From NCBI GenBank assembly GCA_016715885.1, contig JADJXL010000026.1, positions 205,603-269,602 on the forward strand: a DNA stretch of 64,000 nt, written 5' to 3'. Origin of the DNA: Polyangiaceae bacterium (lineage in GTDB: Bacteria > Myxococcota_A > Polyangia > Polyangiales > Polyangiaceae). Below are positions 8,229 through 16,608 of this stretch, one piece after another; position 1 is the first letter of the stretch, and each line of letters starts with the position of its first letter. A program made the position numbers and the translations under genes. Under the pieces are notes generated by a model. The model was given only the letters and a program-made list of their open reading frames with translations. It was not told the DNA's origin and made no database searches.

Positions 8229-10379
8229 GTGCGCCGGTTCATCTCATCCATCGCGACACTCGCGGCCGGAGCCGTGCTTTTTTGCAGCTCGCCGGCGCCC
8301 GCGCAAATCGCCATCGGTACGATCCGTGAACCTCGCGACCGGAACGACGATGCACGCTCGACGCCACCACGGACTTCGCTGCGCGGTCTGCTTGGCGTGC
8401 CCGTTGCCGAACGATTGCTCACATCGAGCTCGCAGGAGGATCGACTACGAGGCGTCGTGAGGCTCGGAGCGATCGGTACGCCCGAAGCCATCGATGCGCT
8501 GACGAGTGCTCTGGAGCAATCGACGATCGTCATGCGTGATCCACGTGCGCGGCTCGAAGCCATCCGCGCGCTCGCGCCGCACGCGACGCGAGAAAACGTG
8601 AGACTACTGTTGATCCGCGAGCTGTCCGACGGGCCCGATGGTCGCGCGAGCTCGTCGCCGCTGTCGAGCCTCACGCGAGGCGCAGCGGCGCTCGCGCTTG
8701 CTCGTGGTGGCGAAAAAAAAGCTCTCACTGCGCTGATGAGTGCCGTTCTTCACGGCGGAGGCGGCTCGGAAGCGGCCACGACGGCGCTCGTCGAACACCC
8801 ACCATCGTCGCTGTCGCCGCTGCTCGAAGGACGGCGTCGCATCGAGCCACAGATCGCGAATTTGCTCGCCACGATGGGCGACTTGCGAGGCCAAGAAAAG
8901 CTGCGTTTGGCGCTTGCAGAAACCGATCCTGCGGTTCAAGCGGCGGCAGCGCTCGCGCTCGTGAGGCTCGGTGATTCGACGCCCGCAACGCTCGCACGAG
9001 CATGGGTGAAGTCGCAGGACAATCGGCAACGTCGAGCGGGTGCCGAGGTGCTCGCGAGGCTTGGCACGGACGACGCGGACGAGGCGATTGCCGCGCTGCT
9101 CGCGTCGAGTGGGACGCGAAGCGAAGGTGTGCGGCTCGCGCTGGCAGCGCCGCGCAAGGAGCTCGTCAAACCGCTTGCGAACGTGCTCGATTCGCTCGCG
9201 CGGGACGACCGAGACAAGGCGATCGCTGCGATCGGAAGAGCGGGCGGAGCGGAAGCGGTGGACGTGCTCGTGGCACAGTTCGACAAACCCGAGCTCGCGA
9301 CGTCGGTTGCTTTTGCGCTGGCGCGTTTGCCTGGGAACGACGCGCGTATTGCGCTCGAGAAAGCGCTTGCGAGCGCGTCGGCAAAAACGGGTGCGCCGCG
9401 AAGGCTCGTCGTGCGAGCGTCGACGGTGCGAGCGCTGCTCTTGCGTGACGAACCGAAGGGGCTCGACGAAGCGCTGCGTGCGATGGCGGTGGAGAAAGCG
9501 CCGGAAGACCTTGCGGTCGGATATTTCGGGCTCGTTGCAACGGGGCGCCTCAGCGTGCGCGGCGCGCTCGATCAAGCCAACAAGAGCATGAGCGCGGTTC
9601 CTTTGGAAGCGGTTCTCGCTGCCATCGCGCGTGCTTCGCTCACGAGAGGCCCCGAAGATCTGTCGGCGTTCACGGAGGCATTGAACACCGCATGCAGTGG
9701 ACTCGGGTTGATGCCGATGGTCGCGCATTCGGCGGGCATCGCGCTTCTCGCGGACACGCAGGGCGAGGGTTTGCCCACGAAGACGCTTGCACGCTTGGCC
9801 GAAGAGGGCGGGCCGATCGCACCGCTTGCGGCGCGCGCACTGCCGAGTCGCGACAGTGAAGCCGTACGCAGTCGCATCGAGCGACTCTTGGAAGGCACCG
9901 ATCCGGTGATTCGAGCGCACACGGCGCTGGGCCTTGCAGCCGACAAAGAGCCCGACGCCGTCTCGCTGCTCGCACGGGCGTATCGTTTCGAGGAAGACGC
10001 GTCGGTGCGTCGCGCCATCGTTCGCGCGCTGTCAGCACGTACCGAAAAGCAACGCATCGGCACGCTCGAGCTTGCCCGCGACCTCGATCCGGACGACGCC
10101 GTTCGCGCGCTCGCTCGCGCGGCGCTCGCAGGACGTTCGCTGCTTCCGCCCGTCACCGATCCTGCGGGCACGGTCGTCTGGGTGTCGCTCGTTGCGAACG
10201 CTCCATCGGCGGTTTCGTCCATTGCCGGGCGAGCGGCGCGGTTTGTCCGGCCAGACGGGCTGGCCATCCCGGTGGTTGCGGATCCCGATGGAGTGCTCAT
10301 CGTTCCGGGCGTGCCGGAGGGTCGTGCTGGGCTCACACTTGCGCCCGAGGCCGTCTCGGGGGACGCTCCGTCCCCATGA
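8229..10379 (+). CDS. Exported HEAT-repeat protein
   Basis: The 716-residue product starts at a GTG with MRRFISSIATLAAGAVLF, a signal peptide ending near APAQ. It continues as tandem helical HEAT/PBS-like repeats, for example LRGVVRLGAIGTPEAIDAL, VQAAAALALVRLGD and DKAIAAIGRAGGAEAVDVL, nearly to the C-terminus. HEAT solenoids are protein-binding scaffolds; no catalytic motif is seen. The stop overlaps the xseB start by 4 bases (ATGA at 10376-10379), making an operon with xseB and the CinA-like gene. That placement gives no obvious functional link to an exported scaffold. Very high GC3 is typical of the host. Confidence 0.8.
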   Translation: MRRFISSIATLAAGAVLFCSSPAPAQIAIGTIREPRDRNDDARSTPPRTSLRGLLGVPVAERLLTSSSQEDRLRGVVRLGAIGTPEAIDALTSALEQSTIVMRDPRARLEAIRALAPHATRENVRLLLIRELSDGPDGRASSSPLSSLTRGAAALALARGGEKKALTALMSAVLHGGGGSEAATTALVEHPPSSLSPLLEGRRRIEPQIANLLATMGDLRGQEKLRLALAETDPAVQAAAALALVRLGDSTPATLARAWVKSQDNRQRRAGAEVLARLGTDDADEAIAALLASSGTRSEGVRLALAAPRKELVKPLANVLDSLARDDRDKAIAAIGRAGGAEAVDVLVAQFDKPELATSVAFALARLPGNDARIALEKALASASAKTGAPRRLVVRASTVRALLLRDEPKGLDEALRAMAVEKAPEDLAVGYFGLVATGRLSVRGALDQANKSMSAVPLEAVLAAIARASLTRGPEDLSAFTEALNTACSGLGLMPMVAHSAGIALLADTQGEGLPTKTLARLAEEGGPIAPLAARALPSRDSEAVRSRIERLLEGTDPVIRAHTALGLAADKEPDAVSLLARAYRFEEDASVRRAIVRALSARTEKQRIGTLELARDLDPDDAVRALARAALAGRSLLPPVTDPAGTVVWVSLVANAPSAVSSIAGRAARFVRPDGLAIPVVADPDGVLIVPGVPEGRAGLTLAPEAVSGDAPSP

Positions 10380-10642
10380 GCAACGAGGCAGTTTCGAGCG
10401 CAGCGGCAGGTGCCGCGGGACAAGCCCTTTCGTTCGAGGAATCGACGCGTCGGCTCACTGCGATCGTCGAGCAGCTCGAGGGTGGGGAGCTTCCGCTCGA
10501 ACGATCGCTCGAGCTTTTCGAGGAGGGCATTCGCCTTGCGCGAGCGGCCAAAGCGCGCCTCGATCGAGCCGAGCAACGTGTCGAGGAGCTCTTGCGGGTC
10601 GACCCCGAAGGCAAACCGGTCGTACGCAACTTCGAGGGGTGA
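10376..10642 (+). CDS. xseB: Exodeoxyribonuclease VII small subunit
   Basis: The 88-residue product contains the XseB signature. It begins FEESTRRLTAIVEQLEGGEL, continues PLERSLELFEEGIRLARA and then LDRAEQRVEELL, forming the expected helical hairpin. XseB binds the XseA catalytic subunit to form exonuclease VII, which degrades single-stranded DNA. The start overlaps the preceding HEAT gene by 4 bases. xseA is not in the window. The first 18 or so residues are Ala/Ser-rich and outside the conserved core. Confidence 0.93.
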   Translation: MSNEAVSSAAAGAAGQALSFEESTRRLTAIVEQLEGGELPLERSLELFEEGIRLARAAKARLDRAEQRVEELLRVDPEGKPVVRNFEG

Positions 10643-10657
10643 AACGGGGGTACGAGC

Positions 10658-11386
10658 ATGCGAACGGCGGCGGCGCTCATCATTGGCAACGAGCTGCTCA
10701 GCGGCAAAATCGCCGACTCCAACATCGTCGTGCTCGCGCGAGCACTGCGTTCGCTTGGAATCGTATTCCGGCGCGTCGTCATGGTGCTCGACGAGATCGA
10801 CGTCATCGCGGACGAAGTTCGGACACTGTCGTCATCGCACGATTTTTTGTTCACGAGCGGCGGAGTTGGTCCAACGCACGACGACGTCACCATCGATGCC
10901 GTCGCCCGTTCGTTTGGCGTCGAAGCAATTTCGTCGCCAGCGATGGTGCAGATGCTTCGCGAATATTACGGAGATCGCCTGACGGAAGGGCATTTGCGCA
11001 TGGCGCGTATTCCCGAAGGAGCGCGCCTCGCATCGAATCCGCACATGCCTTGGCCGGCGATCATCATGCACAACGTCTGGGTTTTGCCGGGCGTACCGGA
11101 GATTTTCCAAGCCAAAATGCCGCTCGTTCGCGAGCTCATTGGCTCGGACAAACCTTTCGTATCGTTTGCGGTCTACACGACGCTGGACGAAGGCACCCTG
11201 AAGCCGATGCTCGACGAGGTCGTACGAGATCATACGGATGTCGAAATCGGCTCGTATCCGCGGTGGGGTGGCAATGACTACCGAACGAAGCTCACGTTCG
11301 ATGGCGTCGATGCGGAACGAGTGGGCCGGGCGCGTGATGCATTTGCGTCCAGTTTGCCCGCGGAATCGATTGTGAAGATTGACTAG
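10658..11386 (+). CDS. CinA-like molybdopterin-binding (MoaB/MogA-fold) domain protein
   Basis: The 242-residue protein is a single MPT-binding-like domain. It opens AALIIGNELLSGKIADSN, has the FTSGGVGPTHDDVT loop and ends the domain with WVLPGVPEIFQ. These are hallmarks of the N-terminal half of CinA and of eukaryotic FAD-synthase-associated domains. The nicotinamide-nucleotide deamidase half of full CinA is missing, so this is the short form. It is annotated in many genomes as competence/damage-inducible protein A, but its activity (possibly hydrolysis of FAD- or ADP-ribose-like nucleotides) is uncertain. It follows xseB by 15 bases and is the last gene of that operon. Confidence 0.85.
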   Translation: MRTAAALIIGNELLSGKIADSNIVVLARALRSLGIVFRRVVMVLDEIDVIADEVRTLSSSHDFLFTSGGVGPTHDDVTIDAVARSFGVEAISSPAMVQMLREYYGDRLTEGHLRMARIPEGARLASNPHMPWPAIIMHNVWVLPGVPEIFQAKMPLVRELIGSDKPFVSFAVYTTLDEGTLKPMLDEVVRDHTDVEIGSYPRWGGNDYRTKLTFDGVDAERVGRARDAFASSLPAESIVKID

Positions 11387-11424
11387 ATAGCGGGCCCAGG
11401 TCTGTACTCTCGCACCTCACACCC

Positions 11425-11631
11425 CCCGCGCGGGGTTGAAACCCCGCGCTACACGATAAAAAGTCCCTCACTACCGTTCGGGACTGGCGTTGTGCGATTT
11501 CGGATCATTATCGACAACCCCCAACGATTTCGCAGCAGACACCACTTCTCACGATGCAGCATGACGCTAGTCCGAGCGCGGTAGCGCGAGGACTTCTTGT
11601 AATGTAGCGCGGGGTTTTAACCCCGCGCGGG
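11425..11631. repeat. MITE-like dispersed repeat, copy 1
   Basis: A roughly 207-base element has near-identical ends in inverted orientation. The outermost about 27 bases are themselves palindromic (GCGCGGGGTT..AACCCCGCGC) and the mirror similarity continues imperfectly for about 60 bases, through an AAGTCC..GGACT arm. The whole can fold into a long hairpin. There is no coding capacity. A second copy of matching length and orientation lies at 37148-37352, about 88% identical by eye. Inference: a non-autonomous transposable element (MITE or large REP/BIME type). Confidence 0.8.
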
Positions 11632-11785
11632 CGTGCGGTGACGCACTTTGGCTCGAGTTATGAGACGATCTCTTCAACCCGGGGCGGGGCGACAATTGCG
11701 TTATGTTAGCGCTTATGGGGATGGGGGGTGAGGTGCGATCCGGCACGGTGCGCTCTCATTACGACGAGCGATCCGTATTACATCA

Positions 11786-11834
11786 CCTGGCGGCCGCCAG
11801 GCGGAGGGGTGGCGGAGGGGCGATTCCGCCACCC
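11786..11834. terminator. Perfect palindrome and adjacent strong stem-loop upstream of the RadC-like gene
   Basis: Bases 11786-11801 form a perfect 16-base palindrome (CCTGGCGGCCGCCAGG). Bases 11807-11816 and 11825-11834 pair perfectly (GGGTGGCGGA / TCCGCCACCC) around an 8-base loop. No T-run follows, so it is not a classical rho-independent terminator. It could be a regulatory hairpin or an attenuator in the leader of the gene at 11893. Confidence 0.4.
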
Positions 11835-11892
11835 TCGATCCGCATAAAACTGCGGGAATTTGATTGGCGCGGAACGTGCTGTACGTCCGGGC

Positions 11893-12642
11893 ATGCAGAC
11901 GCTGATTGAAACGACACAAGACGGGCTCGAGGTTCATGTTCCAATCGACATGAGCCTGGATGAACTATCGACATCGCTCTTGCGAGGTCCTCGTGAACGA
12001 GCGCTCGACGAAGGAATCGCGGCATTATCGGATGCGGATCTCTTGGCGATTGTCCTGGGCACGGGTTTGACGGGGTGTCCCGTCGTGCAACTTTCGTATG
12101 CGCTCATTGCGCGGTTTGGGGGCTTGGAGGGCCTATCGCGGCTTGGAGCTCGAGCGATTGCCGAACATCCTGGGGTGGGCATGGTCAAGGCGCTGCGTGT
12201 GGCCGCAGCGCTCGAAGCAGGAAAACGTGCGGTCGTGAGCGCGCTGCGGCCAAAGCTCGAGCTCATTACGTCGGCAGCGGTTGCCGAATGGTTCACGAGC
12301 CGCATTGGCTGGAGGGATCAGGAAGAATTGTGGTCGTTATCGATTGACGGTCGCAATGGCATGCGTAGCGCGCGTCGAATCGCTCAAGGTGGGCTGCACG
12401 GAGTTCACCTGACGGCGCGCGACGTGCTCACGGCTGGTTTGCAAGACGCGGCGTCGGCGATCATTTTGGTGCACAACCATCCGAGCGGCGATCCGATGCC
12501 ATCGACGCAAGACCTCGAAATGACCCATCGAGTCGCCCTTGCTGGACGGGCCATCGGTATGCCGCTCATCGATCACGTCATCGTTTCGAGCACCGGCAGA
12601 TACTCGTCAATGCTGGACCTGGGTATGCTGCCTAGCAGCTAA
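11893..12642 (+). CDS. radC: RadC-like JAB/MPN domain protein
   Basis: From ATG 11893 the product is 249 residues. The N-terminal part has helix-hairpin-helix character: LSDADLLAIVLGTG, then LARAIAEHPGVGMVKALRV-like sequence. The C-terminal half carries the JAB/MPN zinc metal motif in ILVHNHPSGDPMPSTQDLEMT, with the HxHxSxxxxS/D pattern intact. This is the RadC/YsxA family. Once thought to act in DNA repair, its true role is unresolved, and copies are frequently carried by genomic islands. It stands alone just before the toxin island. TTG 11860 in frame is an alternative start, but ATG 11893 gives a better RadC-like length. Confidence 0.85.
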   Translation: MQTLIETTQDGLEVHVPIDMSLDELSTSLLRGPRERALDEGIAALSDADLLAIVLGTGLTGCPVVQLSYALIARFGGLEGLSRLGARAIAEHPGVGMVKALRVAAALEAGKRAVVSALRPKLELITSAAVAEWFTSRIGWRDQEELWSLSIDGRNGMRSARRIAQGGLHGVHLTARDVLTAGLQDAASAIILVHNHPSGDPMPSTQDLEMTHRVALAGRAIGMPLIDHVIVSSTGRYSSMLDLGMLPSS

Positions 12643-12671
12643 TGAGTGATTGAAGATAAATTGGCGCCCGG

Positions 12672-13145
12672 TCAGCATGGTGTGCCCTTCCCCGGACAAT
12701 GCACCGGATACGCAATCGAACGCGCGGGGATCACAAGGCGAATGCCGTAGAACATGAGGAGTGAAGACCCCTGACCATGCCACCCCGGGACCTCGAACAC
12801 ATTGGGGGTAGAGTATCCACCATTCGAATTCGGCAGAAACTGCTTGTCATCGGGTGGTAGCAATACGCCCCGGCGTGCCTCGAATTGCGCGATCGCCTCT
12901 GGAGATGTCGCTCCATACGGATTCGCCTCCTCGATTTGCATCGTCTGAGCCTTCGTGGCGTTCGGGTCCCGCTGGGGCAGGTTATCGGGGGCGGTGGGGC
13001 TGCGCGTTGCGTGCGTATGTCTCTTTTACGTCCGCTTGCGCCGCGGCCTCTTTTCATACTCGCACCATACGTATTCGGTTCCTCGATTTGCATCGTCTCA
13101 ATCTTCCTATCGCCTTCGCCCCCCCCGACATGCCGCCGGTGTGAA
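12672..13145 (-). pseudogene. Two truncated SUKH (SMI1/KNR4) immunity gene copies plus toxin 3' scrap
   Basis: On the minus strand a short remnant of the WHH toxin 3' end (encoding FFHTGGMSG-like residues, about 13090-13135) is followed by the first dozen codons of a SUKH gene (MQIEEPNTYGA). This breaks into unrelated sequence. A second SUKH start (MQIEEANPYGATSPEAIAQF, from about 12941) then runs through the conserved NVFEVPGWHGQG region and loses similarity near 12760. Compared with the intact immunity genes nearby (about 165 residues), neither copy is complete. They are best read as relics of earlier toxin-immunity cassettes left downstream of the active pair. Confidence 0.75.
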
Positions 13146-13162
13146 AGAAGTTCTCGTATCTT

Positions 13163-13660
13163 CTACGTACCCTTGGTAGGGTGCTTCATTTCAAAATCTT
13201 CAAGGGTCATGAGGTTGTCGAGGAATTCCTGAAGGCTATTCGCCACCACGAACACGTTTCGGTAGTCCTTGACGAAGTCGCCGTCCTCATCGAGTTCGTC
13301 CTCGTGATCCCAGAAGTAGATCTTCCCTTCGCGTTCGCCTTTCCAGCCGATGCAGATCGCATTCCCGTTAGCATCATCGGCTATCGGAATGAGATCGGCA
13401 GGGATGCGCTCGTCGTACACTTCGCACGCCCGATCCAGTCGCTTACCCTTGGAGCCGTCATGGATGCCATAGAAGGACATCACCGAATTCCCCTGACCGT
13501 GCCACTCCGGGACCTCGAACACATTGGGGGTAGGGTATCCACCATTCGACTTCAGCAGAAACTGCTTGTAATCGAGTGGCAGCAACACGCCCCGGCGTGC
13601 CTCGAATTGGGTGATCGCCTCTGGAGATGTCGGCCCATACGGATTCGGTTCCTCGATTTT
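13163..13660 (-). CDS. SUKH (SMI1/KNR4) family immunity protein 1
   Basis: The 165-residue protein from GTG 13660 has an AAGGAGAT ribosome-binding site close upstream. It shows the SUKH core: ITQFEARRGVLLPLDYKQFL, KSNGGYPTPNVFEVPEW, DLIPIADDANGNAICIGW and IYFWDHEDE. SUKH proteins are the classic immunity partners of polymorphic nuclease toxins, binding and blocking the toxin in the producing cell. The gene lies 16 bases after the stop of the WHH toxin at 13677, the expected toxin-immunity order. Its 3' end is nearly identical to that of the copy at 16049, showing recent duplication or gene conversion. Confidence 0.88.
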   Translation of the reverse strand, partial: KIEEPNPYGPTSPEAITQFEARRGVLLPLDYKQFLLKSNGGYPTPNVFEVPEWHGQGNSVMSFYGIHDGSKGKRLDRACEVYDERIPADLIPIADDANGNAICIGWKGEREGKIYFWDHEDELDEDGDFVKDYRNVFVVANSLQEFLDNLMTLEDFEMKHPTKGT

Positions 13661-13676
13661 CACCGTCTCGATCTCC

Positions 13677-14684
13677 TTATCGCCTTCGCGTCCCCGACAT
13701 GCCGCCGGTGTGGAAGAAGTCCTCATGCACATCTTTCTTGATCAACTGCATCGTCTTTCCATCTTGGTGGTGATGCCACCTGTATTCCTCATCCTGACGC
13801 ATTTTTTCGGTGATGCCTGCGGCTTTGTCGGCGAGCGCGTTGTCTTTCGGGTAACTCCCCGTAAACTCGATCTGCACGTCTTTCACCGTGGGGTGCCTGT
13901 ACGGCCTGAAATCCGGAAACCCATCCTTGTCGTAGGTCACGGACACTCCATCGCTGCGCGTGTAGGTGGTCGTTCCATCGGCCTTCTGGTCAATTGAGCC
14001 GCCTTTGTCCAACCACTTCTTTGCAACGGGCTGATGCGGTTTCCGCGCGGCAGGCGCAGTGGCCTGCGCTGCTTTTGCCTGCGCTGATTTCGCCTGCGCT
14101 GCCTTGGCCGCCTCCGCCACGACGGTGGCCGTGACCGCGACCCCGAGGGCAACCGCAACCGTTTCGATGATGACCTCGGTGAAGACGACCACGACGACCG
14201 TGACGATCACGACCTCGCCAAGGTACTTGCGATTCGGCTGCGTCTCCGCGTGCGGCCACGAAGAGAAAGATGGAGGCCGTCGGAGCATGGCTTCGTGGAT
14301 GACATCCTTGTCGACCTTCATGCCTCGCAAAGCGACGCGGATGCACATGCCGACATCCGGATTGGGCTCGCCCGCCGTCGCTACGTCCAAAACGTGGCCG
14401 TTCTCGTCGAGGACCACCTTGGCATCCACTGGATGCCGCACCGAGTCGATGCCTTCCTGAATCAACTCGCCGCATTCCTCGAGCTGCTGCGCCGTATACT
14501 CGGGCAATTGCGGTTGTCCGGGCCATCCCGTCGCATGCCGCACTTTGACCGGATGGCAGCCTAGTGGCGCGAGCGACAGCAACATGCAGACGATGAGCCA
14601 AAATGAAACGAAGGCTCGAAATGGCTGACACGCGCACACGATGAACCTCACGAAAGCCAAGGCCCGAAATGGCGATTGATTCAT
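13677..14684 (-). CDS. Polymorphic toxin with C-terminal WHH (HNH/Endo VII) nuclease, copy 1
   Basis: From ATG 14684 the protein has 335 residues. A long hydrophobic N-terminus ends in a lipobox-like SLAPLGC, suggesting export and lipid anchoring. A small domain (PVDAKVVLDENGHVLDV... CIRVALRGM) recalls the TonB-like/AgmX C-terminal fold. A hydrophobic stretch (EVVIVTVVVVVFTEVIIE) and an Ala/Lys/Gln linker follow. The C-terminus carries the nuclease signature YRWHHHQDGKTMQLI (from residue 301) and EDFFHTGG, diagnostic of WHH-type HNH/Endo VII toxins. Predicted role: DNA or RNA cleavage in rival cells. The SUKH gene immediately downstream is the predicted antidote. A close paralogue is at 17120. 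Confidence 0.85.
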   Translation of the reverse strand: MNQSPFRALAFVRFIVCACQPFRAFVSFWLIVCMLLSLAPLGCHPVKVRHATGWPGQPQLPEYTAQQLEECGELIQEGIDSVRHPVDAKVVLDENGHVLDVATAGEPNPDVGMCIRVALRGMKVDKDVIHEAMLRRPPSFSSWPHAETQPNRKYLGEVVIVTVVVVVFTEVIIETVAVALGVAVTATVVAEAAKAAQAKSAQAKAAQATAPAARKPHQPVAKKWLDKGGSIDQKADGTTTYTRSDGVSVTYDKDGFPDFRPYRHPTVKDVQIEFTGSYPKDNALADKAAGITEKMRQDEEYRWHHHQDGKTMQLIKKDVHEDFFHTGGMSGTRRR

Positions 14685-14821
14685 GTTTCGATGGTACGAC
14701 GACGGCGTAACGCGGATCAACGGAAATGGCTTATCCAACCACATCGCACAACGCCTAGCGCGGAACGGTCGTATGGACAGGACGTTCACGTATATCGCGA
14801 CCACGCATGCTCCAAGCGCCC

Positions 14822-15167
14822 GTCGACGCATTGGTACCGCCCGTCGACGCACCCAAGCCCGCCCGTCGACGCACCCAAGCTCGCCCGTCGACGCGCCCCA
14901 ACCGCCCGTCGACGCATTCCTACGGCCCGTCGACGCACCCAAGCCCGCCCGTCGACGCGCCCCAACCGCCCGTCGACGCATTCCTACGGCCTGTCGACGC
15001 ATTCCTACGGCCTGTCGACGTGCCCTAACCAAGTCGTGCACACGCTTGGGTGCCGCGTCGACGTGCCCGAGCTGCCATCGGACGTGGTTGTAGAGCACGT
15101 CGACGTGGTTGTAGAGCACGTCGTCGCAGCCGAGCTTACCGTCGACAAGCTCACGGGATGCGTCGAC
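14822..15167. repeat. Array of GTCGAC palindromes phased every 21-22 bases
   Basis: GTCGAC (within CGTCGACG) recurs at 14822, 14843, 14865, 14887, 14908, 14929, 14951, 14972, 14993, 15014, 15057, 15099, 15141 and 15162, with a GTCGTC variant at 15120. Intervals are 21 or 22 bases, or close to two such units where one has decayed. The first ten units also share flanking sequence (GCCCGTCGACGC). Mixed 21/22 spacing breaks any reading frame, so a coding heptad is unlikely. Twenty-one bases equal two helical turns, which puts every palindrome on one face of the DNA. The array lies between the divergent toxin gene (start 14684) and the gene at 15296. Confidence 0.85.
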
Positions 15168-15295
15168 GAGCCCTGGCAACGGTACGGAAACGTTGTGGTC
15201 ACCATGCCACGAACGGTGTTGACTTCGCTCCGTCCATGCGCGTAGCCTATGGGTTCGCGTTCAAGCGAAGCACTCTACGAAAGGATTGACACGCA

Positions 15296-15781
15296 ATGAG
15301 TACGGGAACGAAGTCACCTTACGTCGGACCGCTCGTTGTCGACGTGACGACGCTCAAAGATCATCTCGTCGACTATGCCCCTGGCGCGCAAGTGGGACTG
15401 AAGCATGAGAAGCCTGGAATCGGCGACGTGCTCATCGAGCTCAAAGAAGCGAAGAACGGACCCTTGGCGGCTGCGGGCATATCCACCGAAATCGTGACGC
15501 GCATCGAGTCGCGAACCGTGACAATCGACGAAATCCGCAAACACAAAGCCGTTGCGAGGAAGATTTATGAAGTCCTTGGGGAGACAGAAGCGGATCTCGA
15601 AAATGCACGCGAAGGCGACATTGCCATCGTTGCGCGGGGGGCACAGACGGCTGCCCAACACCTGGATGCGGGTACGAAGGCGCATTTCGAGAAGACGCTG
15701 AAGTATTATTCGCAAATCGCGGACAAGGCCGTCGCGACGCGAAAGAAGAACGCTGCGACCAATGAAGAAGGCGTCGAATGA
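15296..15781 (+). CDS. Hypothetical protein of 161 residues beside the 21-bp array
   Basis: ATG 15296 is preceded by an AAAGGA at a reasonable distance. The product is soluble, acidic/lysine-rich and mostly helical. It includes VGPLVVDVTTLKDHLVDYAP near the N-terminus and a C-terminal helical run rich in Ala, Lys and Glu. No family was recognised. It is the only plus-strand gene between the two toxin-immunity blocks, and the phased GTCGAC array covers its upstream region. If the array is a binding platform, this gene is the likeliest regulated target or binding partner. Codon use (high GC3) looks native. Confidence 0.7.
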   Translation: MSTGTKSPYVGPLVVDVTTLKDHLVDYAPGAQVGLKHEKPGIGDVLIELKEAKNGPLAAAGISTEIVTRIESRTVTIDEIRKHKAVARKIYEVLGETEADLENAREGDIAIVARGAQTAAQHLDAGTKAHFEKTLKYYSQIADKAVATRKKNAATNEEGVE

Positions 15782-15783
15782 GC

Positions 15784-16048
15784 GCCAGATGAACACCTAC
15801 GGCTGCACGAGCAGCCGAATGCGTGCCCCCTCCCAATAACCGACACCGTAAAGCGGCGCGTCGTCACCGAGCATTTCCAACTCGATGCGCATGTCTCTTT
15901 TGCATCCCCTTGGCCCGGCGTGCCTCGAATTGGGCGATCGCCTCTGGAAATGTAGCGCCAAACGGATTCGGTTCCTCGATTTGCATCGTCTCGTTCTCCT
16001 TATCGCGTCCCCGACATGCCGCCAGGGTTGTAGAAGTTCTCGTATCTT
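15784..16048 (-). pseudogene. Remnant of a toxin-immunity cassette (SUKH N-terminus and toxin 3' scrap)
   Basis: Reading the minus strand, 16040-15995 resembles the last codons of the WHH toxin. About 15985-15908 then encodes an immunity start (MQIEEPNPFGATFPEAIAQF), which fails after about 26 codons. Near 15790-15815 is a short tail (RIRLLVQP followed by stop) that recurs at about 18978-19010, so both are fragments of one lost gene. No intact gene is present. Confidence 0.6.
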
Positions 16049-16546
16049 CTACGTACCCTTGGTAGGGTGCTTCATTTCAAAATCTTCAAGGGTCATGAGG
16101 TTGTCGAGGAATTCCTGAAGGCTATTCGCCACCAGGTACACGTTTCGATAGTCCTGTCGGAAGCAGCCACCTTCGTCGATCTCATCCTCGTGATCCCAGA
16201 AATAGATCTTCCCTTTGCGTTTGCCTTTCCAACCGATGCAGACGTTGTTACCGAAGGCGTCGTTTGCGATTGGAATGAGATCTGGTGGTACACGCTCGTC
16301 ATATGTTTCGCAGACAGCGTCAAGCCGATAGTCCGGATCGTCGTGAATCCCATAAAATATACCCAACCCAGACCCCTGACCATGCCACCTCGGGATTTCG
16401 AACACATTGGGAGTAGGGTATCCACCATTCGAATTCAGCAGAAACTGCTTGTAATCGGGTGGTAGCAATACGCTCCAGCGTGCCTCGAATTCGGTGATCG
16501 CCTCTCGAGATGTCGCGCCAAACGGATTCGCTTCCTTGATTTGCAT
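16049..16546 (-). CDS. SUKH (SMI1/KNR4) family immunity protein 2
   Basis: This intact 165-residue SUKH protein begins MQIKEANPFGATSREAITEF. Conserved blocks are VLLPPDYKQFLLNSNGGYP, FEIPRWHGQG, DLIPIANDAFGNNVCIGW and KGKIYFWDHEDEIDEGG. It follows the other SUKH gene of this block (16609), in the same orientation and about 60 bases downstream. One toxin gene (17120) therefore has two immunity genes. Divergence is concentrated in the loop around IFYGIHDDPDYRLDAVCETYDE, the part most likely to set toxin specificity. Its last 100 or so bases are almost identical to those of the copy at 13163. It is probably an orphan immunity gene kept against a former toxin variant. Confidence 0.85.
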   Translation of the reverse strand: MQIKEANPFGATSREAITEFEARWSVLLPPDYKQFLLNSNGGYPTPNVFEIPRWHGQGSGLGIFYGIHDDPDYRLDAVCETYDERVPPDLIPIANDAFGNNVCIGWKGKRKGKIYFWDHEDEIDEGGCFRQDYRNVYLVANSLQEFLDNLMTLEDFEMKHPTKGT

Positions 16547-16608
16547 CGTCCCGATCTCCTTATCGCATCCCCGCCATACTGCCGGTGTGCTAGAAGTTCT
16601 CGTATCTT

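Noticed and set aside
8604..9920. Minus-strand open frame of about 440 codons opposite the HEAT gene at 8229
   Set aside because: Shadow frame; no conserved motifs and no plausible initiation.
14822..15167. CRISPR array
   Set aside because: The repeat period is only 21-22 bases with no unique spacers, and no cas genes are nearby.
14807..15179. Coding of a PVDA-rich or RRRA-rich repeat protein across the GTCGAC array
   Set aside because: Spacings of 22 bases among the 21s switch the frame repeatedly, so the peptide repeat is not maintained in any frame.
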